Shown: one piece after another, positions 1 to 6,122 of the stretch
How positions within the stretch are numbered: position 1 is the first letter of the stretch
How the letters are laid out: each line of letters begins with the position of its first letter
NCBI GenBank assembly: GCA_958447915.1
Contig: CAUDCB010000051.1
Location: 1-11,855, forward strand
Direction of reading: 5' to 3'
DNA length: 11,855 bases
DNA from: an uncultured Collinsella sp.
Lineage (GTDB): Bacteria; Actinomycetota; Coriobacteriia; Coriobacteriales; Coriobacteriaceae
Made by a program: the position numbers and the translations under genes
Notes under the pieces: generated by a model
What the model was told of the DNA's origin: nothing
The model's database searches: none
What the model saw: the letters and a program-made list of their open reading frames with translations, nothing else

Positions 1-1
1 C

Positions 2-61
2 ATACAATACGACGACCTGAGCCCTCAGTCGCTCAATGTTCTTCAAGAGCAGCTGCAATAA
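2..61 (+). CDS. C-terminal end of an unidentified protein (partial, 5' truncated by window)
   Basis: The frame beginning at base 2 is open and ends in TAA at 59-61. It encodes 19 residues, IQYDDLSPQSLNVLQEQLQ, which look like a natural hydrophilic, helical C-terminus. The stop lies six bases before a long hairpin that can end transcription. The start and nearly all of the protein lie outside the window, so no function can be given. Frame 1 is also open here but runs on into the hairpin, which makes it a poorer candidate. The gene would converge on the rubrerythrin gene. Confidence 0.4.
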   Translation: MQYDDLSPQSLNVLQEQLQ

Positions 62-66
62 GCCCA

Positions 67-105
67 CGAAGAAGGCCCGAACCAATACGGTCCGGGCCTT
101 CTTCG
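67..105. terminator. Bidirectional hairpin terminator between convergent genes
   Basis: Bases 67-83 and 89-105 form a 17-bp stem with one mismatch and a 5-base loop (AATAC). It lies between the plus-strand stop at 61 and the minus-strand rubrerythrin stop at 135, where both transcripts need to end. Neither side has a long T-tract, so termination strength is uncertain, but length, GC content and position fit an intrinsic terminator used from both sides. Confidence 0.65.
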
Positions 106-134
106 AGCTAGAGGTTATGTCTCAGGCGTTTGGC

Positions 135-695
135 TTAGCCAAAGTAGCGCTTGAGCAGGCCGGCGAAAGCCTTGCCGTGGCGGGCCTCGTCGCGAGCCAT
201 CTCGTGCACGGTGTCGTGGATGGCATCGAGGCCGGCGGCCTTGGCGCGCTTGGCAAGATCGGTCTTGCCGGCGGTGGCGCCATTCTCGGCCTCAACGCGC
301 ATTTCGAGGTTCTTCTTGGTGGAGTCGGTCACGACCTCGCCCAGGAGCTCAGCGAACTTGGCGGCGTGCTCGGCCTCCTCGTGGGCAGCCTTCTCCCAGT
401 ACAGGCCGATCTCAGGATAGCCCTCGCGATGGGCGACGCGAGCCATGGCCAGGTACATACCGACCTCGGAGCACTCGCCCTCAAAGTTGGCGCGCAGGTC
501 GGCAACGATGTCCTCGGAGACGCCCTCCATCTTGGCGACGCCCACGACGTGCTCGGCAGCCCACTCGAGCTGACCTTCCTCCTGCTTCAGGAAACGAGAA
601 CCGGGAACGCCGCACTGGGGGCACTTGAAGTCCTCGGGCAGCTGGTCGCCGTCGAACTCTTCCACATAACCGCAAACGGGGCAAACAAACTTCAT
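135..695 (-). CDS. Reverse rubrerythrin (rubredoxin domain first), NADH peroxidase component
   Basis: This is a 186-residue cytosolic non-haem iron protein that reduces hydrogen peroxide, and probably oxygen, to water using electrons delivered from NADH by partner reductases. The N-terminal rubredoxin-type domain has CPVCG (Cys5, Cys8) and CPQCG (Cys25, Cys28) to bind one iron. The ferritin-like four-helix domain follows (about 45-186), with candidate diiron ligands Glu74, Glu107/His110 (EEAEH), Glu137 and Glu170/His173 (DEARH). The rubredoxin-first order is that of the reverse rubrerythrins of clostridia; classical rubrerythrins have it at the C-terminus. A longer frame reaches base 800, but the start at 695 is chosen because the rubredoxin fold begins right there and AAAGGA lies 8 bases upstream. 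It is a single-gene unit with its own promoter region and a terminator shared with the convergent neighbour. The family assignment is firm; the physiological substrate is inferred. Confidence 0.95.
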   Translation of the reverse strand: MKFVCPVCGYVEEFDGDQLPEDFKCPQCGVPGSRFLKQEEGQLEWAAEHVVGVAKMEGVSEDIVADLRANFEGECSEVGMYLAMARVAHREGYPEIGLYWEKAAHEEAEHAAKFAELLGEVVTDSTKKNLEMRVEAENGATAGKTDLAKRAKAAGLDAIHDTVHEMARDEARHGKAFAGLLKRYFG

Positions 696-731
696 GATTC
701 GATCCTTTCGATCGATGGCGATGGGGCGCTT

Positions 732-760
732 GTCCGGTCCCGTAAGGGCCCTCTCCGGAC
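732..760 (-). promoter_or_regulatory. Hairpin in the 5' leader of the rubrerythrin mRNA
   Basis: On the minus strand a 6-bp GTCCGG/CCGGAC stem encloses an inner CCC-TTAC-GGG hairpin. It lies about 37 bases upstream of the start codon and just after the predicted transcription start. It could stabilise the mRNA or act as a regulatory leader. No known riboswitch class was recognised and the function is unknown. Confidence 0.3.
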
Positions 761-779
761 GTGCGTCTTGACGGGTTCT

Positions 780-807
780 ATTATCCATAAATGCAACCAA
801 AAGTGAA
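780..807 (-). promoter_or_regulatory. Candidate sigma-70-type promoter for rubrerythrin
   Basis: Read on the minus strand, TTCACT (802-807) and GATAAT (780-785) lie 16 bases apart. They match the -35 consensus at 4 of 6 positions and the -10 consensus at 5 of 6. Transcription would start near 772, leaving a leader of about 77 nt. The stretch from about 785 to 870 is much more AT-rich than its surroundings, as expected of a divergent promoter region serving rubrerythrin and the alcohol dehydrogenase. No convincing plus-strand promoter was found in it. Confidence 0.35.
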
Positions 808-951
808 GCCTATTAGGAATGATTTTTAATAAAACAATTTAAGCATGTGAAGATGTTGATTGATTAACGATTGGCAAGCCATATGCGGACGCCGATGAGT
901 ACAATCGGTCGAGCAAATGTTGACCCATCAACAAATGAGGGAGCTTCCTTT

Positions 952-2067
952 ATGCATCTAGCCCGTCGTGCCTGGTGCCGAACGTATCAAACGGTTTTTC
1001 GCATCGCATTGCCGGTGCTGCCCTATACCGAGCCACGCATTCTGGAGCACGCCGAGGATGTGCCCGCGGTGCTTCAAAAGCGCTCGATCCAGAAGGTTCT
1101 TATCGTGACAGACCCTGGTATTGCACGTTTGGGGCTCACAGCATCACTCGAGCGTGCGCTTACGGCTCAGGGGATTGGCGTTACGGTCTATGCCGAAACG
1201 CGTGCGAACCCCACGGTCTCAAACGTGGAGGAAGCGGCGTCCCTGTATCGCGAGAGCGCCTGCCAGGCCATTATCGGCTTTGGCGGCGGTTCGGCCATGG
1301 ACTGCGCCAAGGGCGTGGGCGCACGCATCGCACAGCCAAATAAGCCCATCAACAAGATGCGCGGCCTGTTGCGAGTCCACCGTCTCCTGCCGCTGCTTAT
1401 CGCGGTTCCCACTACCGCCGGTACGGGAAGCGAAGTCACACTCGCGGCGGTTATCACCGATGACGAGACGCACTACAAATACCCCATTAACGACTTTGTG
1501 CTTATCCCGCGCTTTGCGGTGCACGATCCCGAGTTTACGCGCGGCCTGCCCGCCTCCATTACGGGGCAGACAGGCATGGACGCCCTGACGCATGCCGTCG
1601 AGGCCTTTATCGGGCGAAGCACCACGCCCTATACGCGCAAGATGGCGCGACAGGCGGTTCAGCTCATCCGCGACAATTTGCTGGAGGCCTATGAGCATGG
1701 CGACGACATGCGTGCGCGTCGCAATATGCTTTCGGCGGCGTATAAGGCGGGTGTTGCCTTTACGCGCTCCTATGTTGGATACGTTCATGCCATCGCACAC
1801 AGCCTGGGCGGGCGTTACGGGATTCCGCACGGCTTGGCCAACGCGATCATCCTGCCGCACATGCTTCGTGCTTATGGCGAAGCTGCTGCTCCTAAGCTCG
1901 CCGATCTTGCTCGCATGGCGGGCATTGCGCCGGCTACCGCGCAGGACAGTCTTGCGGCCGAGGCCTTTATCGATTGGGTCGACCGAATGAACGCCGCCTT
2001 GGACATTCCCAAATATGTGACGGGCATTCGCCGCTCCGACATTCCGCAGATGGCGGCGCATGCCTAA
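952..2067 (+). CDS. Iron-containing alcohol dehydrogenase, C-terminus cut by an in-frame stop
   Basis: This is an NAD(P)-dependent group III alcohol dehydrogenase that interconverts an alcohol and its aldehyde in the cytosol. The product as written is 371 residues. The nucleotide-binding half contains GGGS (111-114) and PTTAGTGSE (153-161). The helical half contains the iron ligands Asp210 and His214 (MDALTH), His283 (AIAHSLGG) and His293 (PHG), so the active site is intact. An upstream frame opens at 871, but the start at 952 is preferred because GAGGGAG lies about 8 bases before it and the extra 27 residues do not resemble the family. The TAA at 2065-2067 interrupts the protein: the same frame continues for 34 more codons that carry the family's usual EANPLYPVP-type tail. 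The enzyme may therefore be slightly truncated, made by readthrough, or a fresh pseudogene. It is followed by the aldehyde dehydrogenase gene in an apparent operon. Confidence 0.9.
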   Translation: MHLARRAWCRTYQTVFRIALPVLPYTEPRILEHAEDVPAVLQKRSIQKVLIVTDPGIARLGLTASLERALTAQGIGVTVYAETRANPTVSNVEEAASLYRESACQAIIGFGGGSAMDCAKGVGARIAQPNKPINKMRGLLRVHRLLPLLIAVPTTAGTGSEVTLAAVITDDETHYKYPINDFVLIPRFAVHDPEFTRGLPASITGQTGMDALTHAVEAFIGRSTTPYTRKMARQAVQLIRDNLLEAYEHGDDMRARRNMLSAAYKAGVAFTRSYVGYVHAIAHSLGGRYGIPHGLANAIILPHMLRAYGEAAAPKLADLARMAGIAPATAQDSLAAEAFIDWVDRMNAALDIPKYVTGIRRSDIPQMAAHA

Positions 2068-2172
2068 GCCGAGGCCAATCCCCTGTACCCCGTTCCGCTT
2101 CTAATGGACCGTTTGGAACTCGAGCATATGTACGAAGTTGTTGCAGGTGGTATGTTTGAGGACGAGAACTAG
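2068..2172 (+). pseudogene. Severed C-terminal tail of the alcohol dehydrogenase
   Basis: Directly after the TAA at 2065-2067 the same frame stays open for 34 codons to a TAG at 2170-2172. It begins AEANPLYPVPLLMD and ends in an acidic tail, VAGGMFEDEN. The motif [E/A]ANPLYPVP after DIP.MA is what iron-containing alcohol dehydrogenases carry at this point. No base has been gained or lost, so a single substitution (for example AAA, CAA, GAA or TTA to TAA) explains the break. The TAG overlaps the AGGAGGG ribosome-binding site of the next gene, as expected if it were the ancestral stop of the operon's first gene. No credible independent start exists inside this tail. Confidence 0.75.
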
Positions 2173-2180
2173 GAGGGTTC

Positions 2181-3560
2181 ATGAACACCGAGGAAATTGC
2201 GCGCATCGTCGGCAATCAGCGCACTTACTTTAAGACGCATGCCACGTTTGATGTCGATACTCGCCGCCGTGCACTGGTGCGCCTGCGCGATGCGGTTCGT
2301 GCGCACGAGGGCGATATCGCCCATGCGCTCAAGACCGATTTGGGAAAGTCGCATGACGAGGCGTATATGTGCGAGATCGGCACGTCGCTTTCCGAGATTC
2401 GTCATCAGATCGCTCATGTGGCTCGATGGAGTCGTCCGCGCCTGCGTCCGTGTGACCTCGCTAACGCCGTGAGCGTGTGCAAAACGCAAGCCGTGCCCTA
2501 TGGCGTCACGCTCATCATGGCGCCCTGGAACTATCCGTTTTTGCTGACGCTCGAGCCGCTCGCCGGCGCGCTCGCTGCGGGTAACACCGTGGTCATCAAG
2601 CCGAGTGCCTATGCGCCGGCTTCGAGCGCGATGCTCAAGCAAATCTGTGAAGAGGCGTTTGACCCCCGTTTGGTGACGGTTGTCGAGGGCGGGCGCGCTG
2701 AGAACGAGGCGCTGCTCGATGAGTGCTGGGACAAGATCTTCTTTACCGGTAGCGTGCCGGTCGGCAGGCTCGTCATGGAGCGCGCGAGCAAAAACCTTAC
2801 GCCCGTAACGCTTGAGCTGGGCGGCAAGAGCCCCTGCATCGTGGATGCCTCCGCAAACTTGAAGGTGGCAGCACGGCGCATCGCCTTTGGTAAGTGGCTC
2901 AACGTGGGGCAGACCTGCGTGGCGCCCGACTACCTGCTGGTCGATAGGCGTGTGCATGACGAGCTGCTGGGCCTCATCAAGGAGGAGGTCCGCCGCATGT
3001 TTGGCGAGCATCCGCTCGATAACGAGGATTACGGGCATATCGTCAACGCCAAGCATTTTGCGCGCGTGCGCGGGCTGATCGACCCCGACAAGGTTGTGCT
3101 GGGAGGCACGGCGCGCGAGTCGTCGCTCAAGATTGAGCCGACGATCCTAGACGGCGTGGCCCCCGATGACGCCGTGATGCAGGAGGAGATTTTCGGCCCC
3201 ATCTTGCCGGTGCTGACGTTTGAGAGTCTAGATGAGGCCGAGGCGTTTATCACGGATCGTCCGACGCCGCTGGCCCTGTATATCTTTAGCCAGGACCGTG
3301 CGACCCAGCAGCGCTTTGTTCGCTACGTGCCCTTTGGCGGCGGCTGCGTCAACGACACGATCATGCACTTAGCTACGAGCCATATGGGCTTTGGCGGCAT
3401 GGGCGCGAGCGGTATGGGTCAGTACCATGGCCGCGAGAGCTTCGATACGTTTAGCCACAAGAAGAGCATCGTGAACAAGGCAACCTGGCTGGACGTGCCA
3501 TTCCGCTATGCCCCGTATGCGAGCTGGAAGCACAAGTTCGTGCGCATGTTTGTACATTAG
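2181..3560 (+). CDS. Aldehyde dehydrogenase, class 3-like (short form)
   Basis: This 459-residue NAD(P)-dependent enzyme oxidises aldehydes to carboxylic acids in the cytosol. Its length matches the short class 3 or coniferyl-aldehyde dehydrogenase-like forms rather than the 480-500-residue classes. The oxyanion-hole motif PWNYP (Asn117), the coenzyme-binding Lys140 in VIKPS, FTGS at 188-191, the general-base Glu212 in LELGGKSP, the catalytic Cys246 in GQTCVAPDY and EEIFGP (Glu336) are all present, so it should be active. AGGAGGG at 2171-2177 precedes the ATG by three bases and overlaps the end of the alcohol dehydrogenase frame, implying translational coupling. The two enzymes together would run alcohol to aldehyde to acid, or the reverse at the first step. 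The natural substrate cannot be read from sequence. The last codons (FVH, stop) lie inside a spacer repeat that recurs at 6123. Confidence 0.95.
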   Translation: MNTEEIARIVGNQRTYFKTHATFDVDTRRRALVRLRDAVRAHEGDIAHALKTDLGKSHDEAYMCEIGTSLSEIRHQIAHVARWSRPRLRPCDLANAVSVCKTQAVPYGVTLIMAPWNYPFLLTLEPLAGALAAGNTVVIKPSAYAPASSAMLKQICEEAFDPRLVTVVEGGRAENEALLDECWDKIFFTGSVPVGRLVMERASKNLTPVTLELGGKSPCIVDASANLKVAARRIAFGKWLNVGQTCVAPDYLLVDRRVHDELLGLIKEEVRRMFGEHPLDNEDYGHIVNAKHFARVRGLIDPDKVVLGGTARESSLKIEPTILDGVAPDDAVMQEEIFGPILPVLTFESLDEAEAFITDRPTPLALYIFSQDRATQQRFVRYVPFGGGCVNDTIMHLATSHMGFGGMGASGMGQYHGRESFDTFSHKKSIVNKATWLDVPFRYAPYASWKHKFVRMFVH

Positions 3561-3625
3561 AATCGATGACATAGAGACAAGCAAAATGGCCGCCCCCGCG
3601 CAAGCGAAGGCGGCCATTTCTCATG
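3551..3625 (+). repeat. 75-nt spacer repeat B, copy 1 (overlaps the end of the aldehyde dehydrogenase gene)
   Basis: This unit aligns without gaps to 6123-6197. The copies differ at 12 of 75 positions, and all 12 are transitions. It starts in the last codons of the aldehyde dehydrogenase gene (TGTACATTAG) and includes the hairpin 3584-3619. Weaker similarity reaches about 10 bases further into the coding region (3541-3550 versus 6113-6122). Confidence 0.75.
3584..3619. terminator. Hairpin terminator after the dehydrogenase operon
   Basis: AAATGGCCGCC (3584-3594) pairs perfectly with GGCGGCCATTT (3609-3619) across a 14-base loop. It lies 23 bases after the aldehyde dehydrogenase stop and closes the operon. 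The trailing sequence is TTTCTC, so the T-tract is weak. An A-run on the left flank would give T's on the other strand. Confidence 0.65.
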
Positions 3626-3686
3626 CCCAAGCGCTGAGACGTGGAGCGTTCTGATGGCAACGCGCAGGGGCGGGACGCCAGATCGG

Positions 3687-3695
3687 TGCTAGAAT
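3687..3695 (+). promoter_or_regulatory. Candidate extended -10 promoter for the leader ORF and MFS gene
   Basis: TGCTAGAAT matches an extended -10 element (TGn plus TAGAAT, 5 of 6 to consensus). No good -35 lies 17 bases upstream, which extended -10 promoters tolerate. Transcription would begin near 3702, ten bases before the Shine-Dalgarno of the 9-codon ORF at 3724. Confidence 0.35.
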
Positions 3696-3723
3696 ACGGG
3701 ACGACCGCAGCAAAGGGGTGATT

Positions 3724-3753
3724 ATGCATATGTTCGAGACCTACATGGACTGA
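3724..3753 (+). CDS. Possible 9-residue leader peptide upstream of the MFS transporter
   Basis: ATG at 3724 opens a 9-codon frame, MHMFETYMD, ending in TGA at 3751-3753 and followed at once by a second in-frame TGA. AAAGGGG at 3712-3718, five bases before the ATG, is a good ribosome-binding site, and a candidate extended -10 promoter lies just upstream. The transporter's own start at 3803 has a separate Shine-Dalgarno sequence, so the short ORF is not needed for its initiation. It may be a regulatory leader peptide, as seen before many drug-efflux genes, or the 5' remnant of a lost gene. Only the short frame and its signals are visible; the role is inferred. Confidence 0.3.
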   Translation: MHMFETYMD

Positions 3754-3802
3754 TGACGTTCAGGTTGTCTTGTTTGGTTTCCATATGCATGAGGGGTTTG
3801 CT

Positions 3803-5002
3803 ATGTCCCGTCTTCTTTCTCCATCGCACCGTTTGGTTGCGGTAAATTTCTTTATTCAGCTTGCATTTCAGTCGACGTATTTTGTCGGCATCATTGGCTG
3901 CGGCACCTACGTTCTCGGGGCCGGCGCATTTGAGACGTCCGCGCTCGTATTTGGACTCAACCTGGTGCTCATCTTTGCAACGTTTTGCGCCGGCGCACTC
4001 GTGGACTCCTTGGGCCCGCGTCATGTGCTTCTAGCCGTTTGCGTCCTGCTTTGCGCATCGGGCGTTTTTGGCCTTGTTGTCCCCGTGTCCTATCCCGCGC
4101 TTGCGCTACTCGCCATCTCTACCGGGTTGTTGTTTGGCGCGGGGACCACGGCCATGGACGCCTATCCGCGCTTTTTGACGGAGGTCCCCGATGAGCTTCT
4201 GCGCATTAACGGCCTCAACAACATCGCGACAAGTGTTGCAGTGATCGTTGGACCTGCGCTTGGAGGCGTTATCGCTTCGGTCTTTTCCAACCAAGGGGTG
4301 TTTTTCCTGCTTGCGGTGGCACCTGTTCCCGCTCTGCTGCTTGCGACCTCGTTGCGTGAAGGCGCTGCTGTTCAGGGCGTCGCTAAGCCGGAGTCTTGCG
4401 CTGAGGCGACGGGCTTGCGATCGCTTTGGGAAGGCGTTATTGCCACGGCAGCTGATGCCGACCTGCGCCTGATTTTTCTCATGGGCTTTATGGGCTTCTT
4501 TTCCTACGGGGCATTCGATTCGCTCGAGTCGCTGTTCTACCGCGATGTTCTTTGCGTGGGTGCGGAGTGGATGGGATGGCTGTCGGCCATCGCCGGCATC
4601 GGCGGAACGCTGGGGTCGTACCTGATCATGCGCGTGCCGTCGGGACGCATCAGGCTGGAGCTTCTGGCGGCGATGCTGCTGGTGACGGGTGTGGGCTCCG
4701 TTGTGTATGTGGGTACCGCCCATGTTGCCGTTGCTGCGGTGGGGCAGCTTGTCTGTGGCATTGGTTTTGGCGCCATGGGACCGGTGCGCGTCACGCTCAC
4801 CCAGCGCTTGAGCGACCCTGCCAAGGTGGGGCGCGTGCTGGGCGTGATGCGCGTGGGCCTCAACGGCGCCGGCGTGCTGCCACTGGTCGTTGCTCCGTTT
4901 TTGGCCGATGCCTTTGGCGTGCAGGGGGTGCTTGTTGGCGCAAGCCTGGCAACGGCCGCAATCGCCTGCACGTTTTGGGCAATCGCCCGGCGTCGGGGCT
5001 AG
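3803..5002 (+). CDS. MFS transporter, efflux type
   Basis: This 399-residue inner-membrane protein has about 12 hydrophobic segments and a longer polar linker near residues 195-220, between the two six-helix halves. It belongs to the major facilitator superfamily. The loop GALVDSLGPRH (about 65-75) is a recognisable motif A (G-x-x-x-D-x-x-G-x-R) between helices 2 and 3. The overall look is of proton-driven efflux proteins of the macrolide/multidrug type, but the substrate cannot be read from sequence. The start at 3803 is chosen over an upstream TTG at 3770 because GAGGGG lies six bases before it and the hydrophobic N-terminus follows at once. No regulator gene lies next to it. A weak GGGGC/GCCCC pairing at 4995-5025 is the only terminator-like structure after it. 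The frame beyond its TAG stays open to 5167, where a possible small gene lies. Confidence 0.9.
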   Translation: MSRLLSPSHRLVAVNFFIQLAFQSTYFVGIIGCGTYVLGAGAFETSALVFGLNLVLIFATFCAGALVDSLGPRHVLLAVCVLLCASGVFGLVVPVSYPALALLAISTGLLFGAGTTAMDAYPRFLTEVPDELLRINGLNNIATSVAVIVGPALGGVIASVFSNQGVFFLLAVAPVPALLLATSLREGAAVQGVAKPESCAEATGLRSLWEGVIATAADADLRLIFLMGFMGFFSYGAFDSLESLFYRDVLCVGAEWMGWLSAIAGIGGTLGSYLIMRVPSGRIRLELLAAMLLVTGVGSVVYVGTAHVAVAAVGQLVCGIGFGAMGPVRVTLTQRLSDPAKVGRVLGVMRVGLNGAGVLPLVVAPFLADAFGVQGVLVGASLATAAIACTFWAIARRRG

Positions 5003-5056
5003 GCTCTCGGCATTCCGCTTGCCCCTCTGAATATAGTAGTTTGGGGAGGGCGAAAT

Positions 5057-5167
5057 GTGCGCAGCCTCGATTGCGAGTGCTCGATCCTGCGCTATGACGC
5101 GGGGCTCGATGTCAACGGTCACAAGTCCGCAAGCCGCGACTGGAGCCTTGGATTCTTCGAGCTATAA
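5057..5167 (+). CDS. Possible 36-residue small protein or gene remnant
   Basis: A GTG at 5057 preceded by GGGGAGGG (5043-5050) opens a 36-codon frame ending in TAA at 5165-5167. The peptide begins VRSLDCECSILRYDAG and ends DWSLGFFEL. Third positions are mostly G or C from base 5057 onward, as in the neighbouring genes, whereas the same frame between 5003 and 5056 is not GC-biased; this points to a coding segment starting here. An overlapping ATG frame at 5055 gives a Ser/Ala/Thr-rich peptide typical of an out-of-frame shadow and runs into the next gene. The small protein has two close cysteines but no known motif that I recognise. It could be a real small protein or the C-terminal remnant of a deleted gene. 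Confidence 0.35.
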   Translation: MRSLDCECSILRYDAGLDVNGHKSASRDWSLGFFEL

Positions 5168-5202
5168 TTCTCGAACCATCACAAAGGTATCCCCTTGTGG
5201 TG
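5163..5202 (+). promoter_or_regulatory. Perfect -10 element and leader hairpin before the deacetylase
   Basis: TATAAT at 5163-5168 is an exact -10 hexamer and contains the stop codon of the preceding small frame. No good -35 is seen at normal spacing. Just after the expected start, 5177-5187 and 5193-5202 pair as a stem of about 10 bp (CATCACAA with TTGTGGTG, one bulged A, then GG with CC) around a 5-base loop. The Shine-Dalgarno GGGGGAG (5218-5224) lies downstream and is not sequestered. Confidence 0.4.
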
Positions 5203-5229
5203 AGTTTTCCATAGATTGGGGGAGTTGTT

Positions 5230-5994
5230 ATGAAACGGCTTTTAATCCGTGCCGATGATATCGGGTATTCGTATGCCGTTGACTTAGGCATCGCCCGCAG
5301 CGTCAACGAGGGTCTGGTGCGCTCGGTAGGCCTTATGCCCAATATGCCCGAGGCCGAACGTGGCTGGTCGCTCGTGGCAGATGCCGGTGTTGCGGTGGGC
5401 CAGCATACCAACGTGTGTCTGGGTAAGCCGTGTGCCGACCCGGCGCTCATTCCGAGCATGCTCAATGAGGATGGCGAGTTCCATAGCAGCCGTACCTTCC
5501 GCGAGCATTTTAAGCGCGGCGAGGAGTTGATAGATTTCGACGAGGCCTGCATCGAGATCCATGCGCAGCATGACCGCTTTGTCGAGATCGTGGGCCGCGA
5601 GCCGGATTACTTTGAGGCCCATGCCGTCATGAGTAAAAACCTTAACCGAGCGATCTCGGCGGTTGCCCAGGAACTGGGCCTTAAGGAGCAAAAGGCGAGC
5701 TTTGACCCCACGGCGGTGGTGCGTTGCGGAGATACCGACCTGCGCATGATGATGCGCTCGATGGAGCCGGGCTACGAGCCCAAAGAGGCAATCATGCAGA
5801 CGGTCCGCAAGATGGTGGACGGTGAGACGGTGGTCTTTGTCTGCCATCCGGGTTATCTCGACCGCTTTATCCTCGAGAACAGCTCGCTTACGACCGATCG
5901 TACCAAGGAAGTCGATGCTCTGATCGACCCCGGGCTTCGTGCTTGGCTTGAGTCTCAACCCGATCTTCGCCTGATCGACTACCGCGACCTGTAA
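5230..5994 (+). CDS. ChbG/YdjC-family carbohydrate deacetylase
   Basis: This 254-residue protein belongs to the YdjC/ChbG/HpnK family of metal-dependent enzymes that remove acetyl groups from N-acetylated sugars such as chitooligosaccharides. The N-terminal RADDIGYS (Asp9, Asp10) and His59 in GQHTN match the catalytic Asp and first metal histidine. VCHPGYLD (205-211) is the conserved C-terminal motif. The third metal-ligand region normally reads SHHH-like; here it is YFEAHAVMS with a single candidate His131, so this is a divergent branch. The protein is cytosolic, with no signal peptide. GGGGGAG lies five bases before the ATG and an exact TATAAT lies 62 bases upstream. The gene stands alone, with no sugar transporter or glycosidase nearby, so the substrate is unknown. 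It is followed at once by the 95-nt double-hairpin repeat that contains its terminator. Confidence 0.85.
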   Translation: MKRLLIRADDIGYSYAVDLGIARSVNEGLVRSVGLMPNMPEAERGWSLVADAGVAVGQHTNVCLGKPCADPALIPSMLNEDGEFHSSRTFREHFKRGEELIDFDEACIEIHAQHDRFVEIVGREPDYFEAHAVMSKNLNRAISAVAQELGLKEQKASFDPTAVVRCGDTDLRMMMRSMEPGYEPKEAIMQTVRKMVDGETVVFVCHPGYLDRFILENSSLTTDRTKEVDALIDPGLRAWLESQPDLRLIDYRDL

Positions 5995-6000
5995 AGACCC

Positions 6001-6095
6001 AAACCGCCACAAAGGGGACAGGCACCTTTGTGGCGGTTCTGGCGCCGTTGCCATTATGGCAGCGGCGCCTTTTTGTCCGTGTGGCGCAATAGAGT
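6001..6095 (+). repeat. 95-nt double-hairpin spacer repeat A, copy 1
   Basis: This unit recurs at 7196-7291 with four substitutions and one T-tract indel. The first hairpin is a perfect 14-bp stem, AACCGCCACAAAGG (6002-6015) with its complement (6025-6038), around the loop GGACAGGCA. The second hairpin is the terminator at 6041-6074. The core GGGGACAGGCACC resembles palindromic REP-like units found scattered in many bacterial genomes; that likeness is from memory. Between this repeat and the next gene at 6399 lie repeat B copy 2 and about 200 bases in which I see no gene, only a short CCGCAA/TTGCGG stem near 6266-6296. Confidence 0.85.
6041..6074 (+). terminator. Intrinsic terminator of the deacetylase gene (inside repeat A)
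   Basis: GGCGCCGTTGCCA (6041-6053) pairs with TGGCAGCGGCGCC (6057-6069), 13 bp with one G-U, across a 3-base loop. Five T's follow directly. This is a textbook rho-independent terminator 46 bases after the deacetylase stop. Confidence 0.85.
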
Positions 6096-6122
6096 CAGGG
6101 CAACGTGGCATGCGTGCCTTTT

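Noticed and set aside
36..806. Long plus-strand frame opposite the rubrerythrin gene
   Set aside because: It mirrors the minus-strand rubrerythrin, whose Cys and diiron motifs are unmistakable. The plus-strand peptide is Leu/Ala/Gly/Val-rich, typical of an antisense shadow.
871..951. Upstream extension of the alcohol dehydrogenase start
   Set aside because: The 27 extra residues do not fit the family, and the best Shine-Dalgarno precedes the ATG at 952.
1219..2061. Minus-strand 280-codon frame opposite the alcohol dehydrogenase
   Set aside because: It has no recognisable motif and no ribosome-binding site. The plus strand encodes a motif-complete alcohol dehydrogenase over the same bases.
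4106..5122. Minus-strand 338-codon frame opposite the MFS gene
   Set aside because: It is rich in His, Arg, Gln and Asn, the usual antisense image of a GC-rich membrane protein, with no motif.
5055..5258. 67-codon plus-strand frame across the deacetylase promoter
   Set aside because: It is Ser/Ala/Thr-rich, runs through the TATAAT and into the deacetylase out of frame, and loses to the GTG frame at 5057 on third-position GC.
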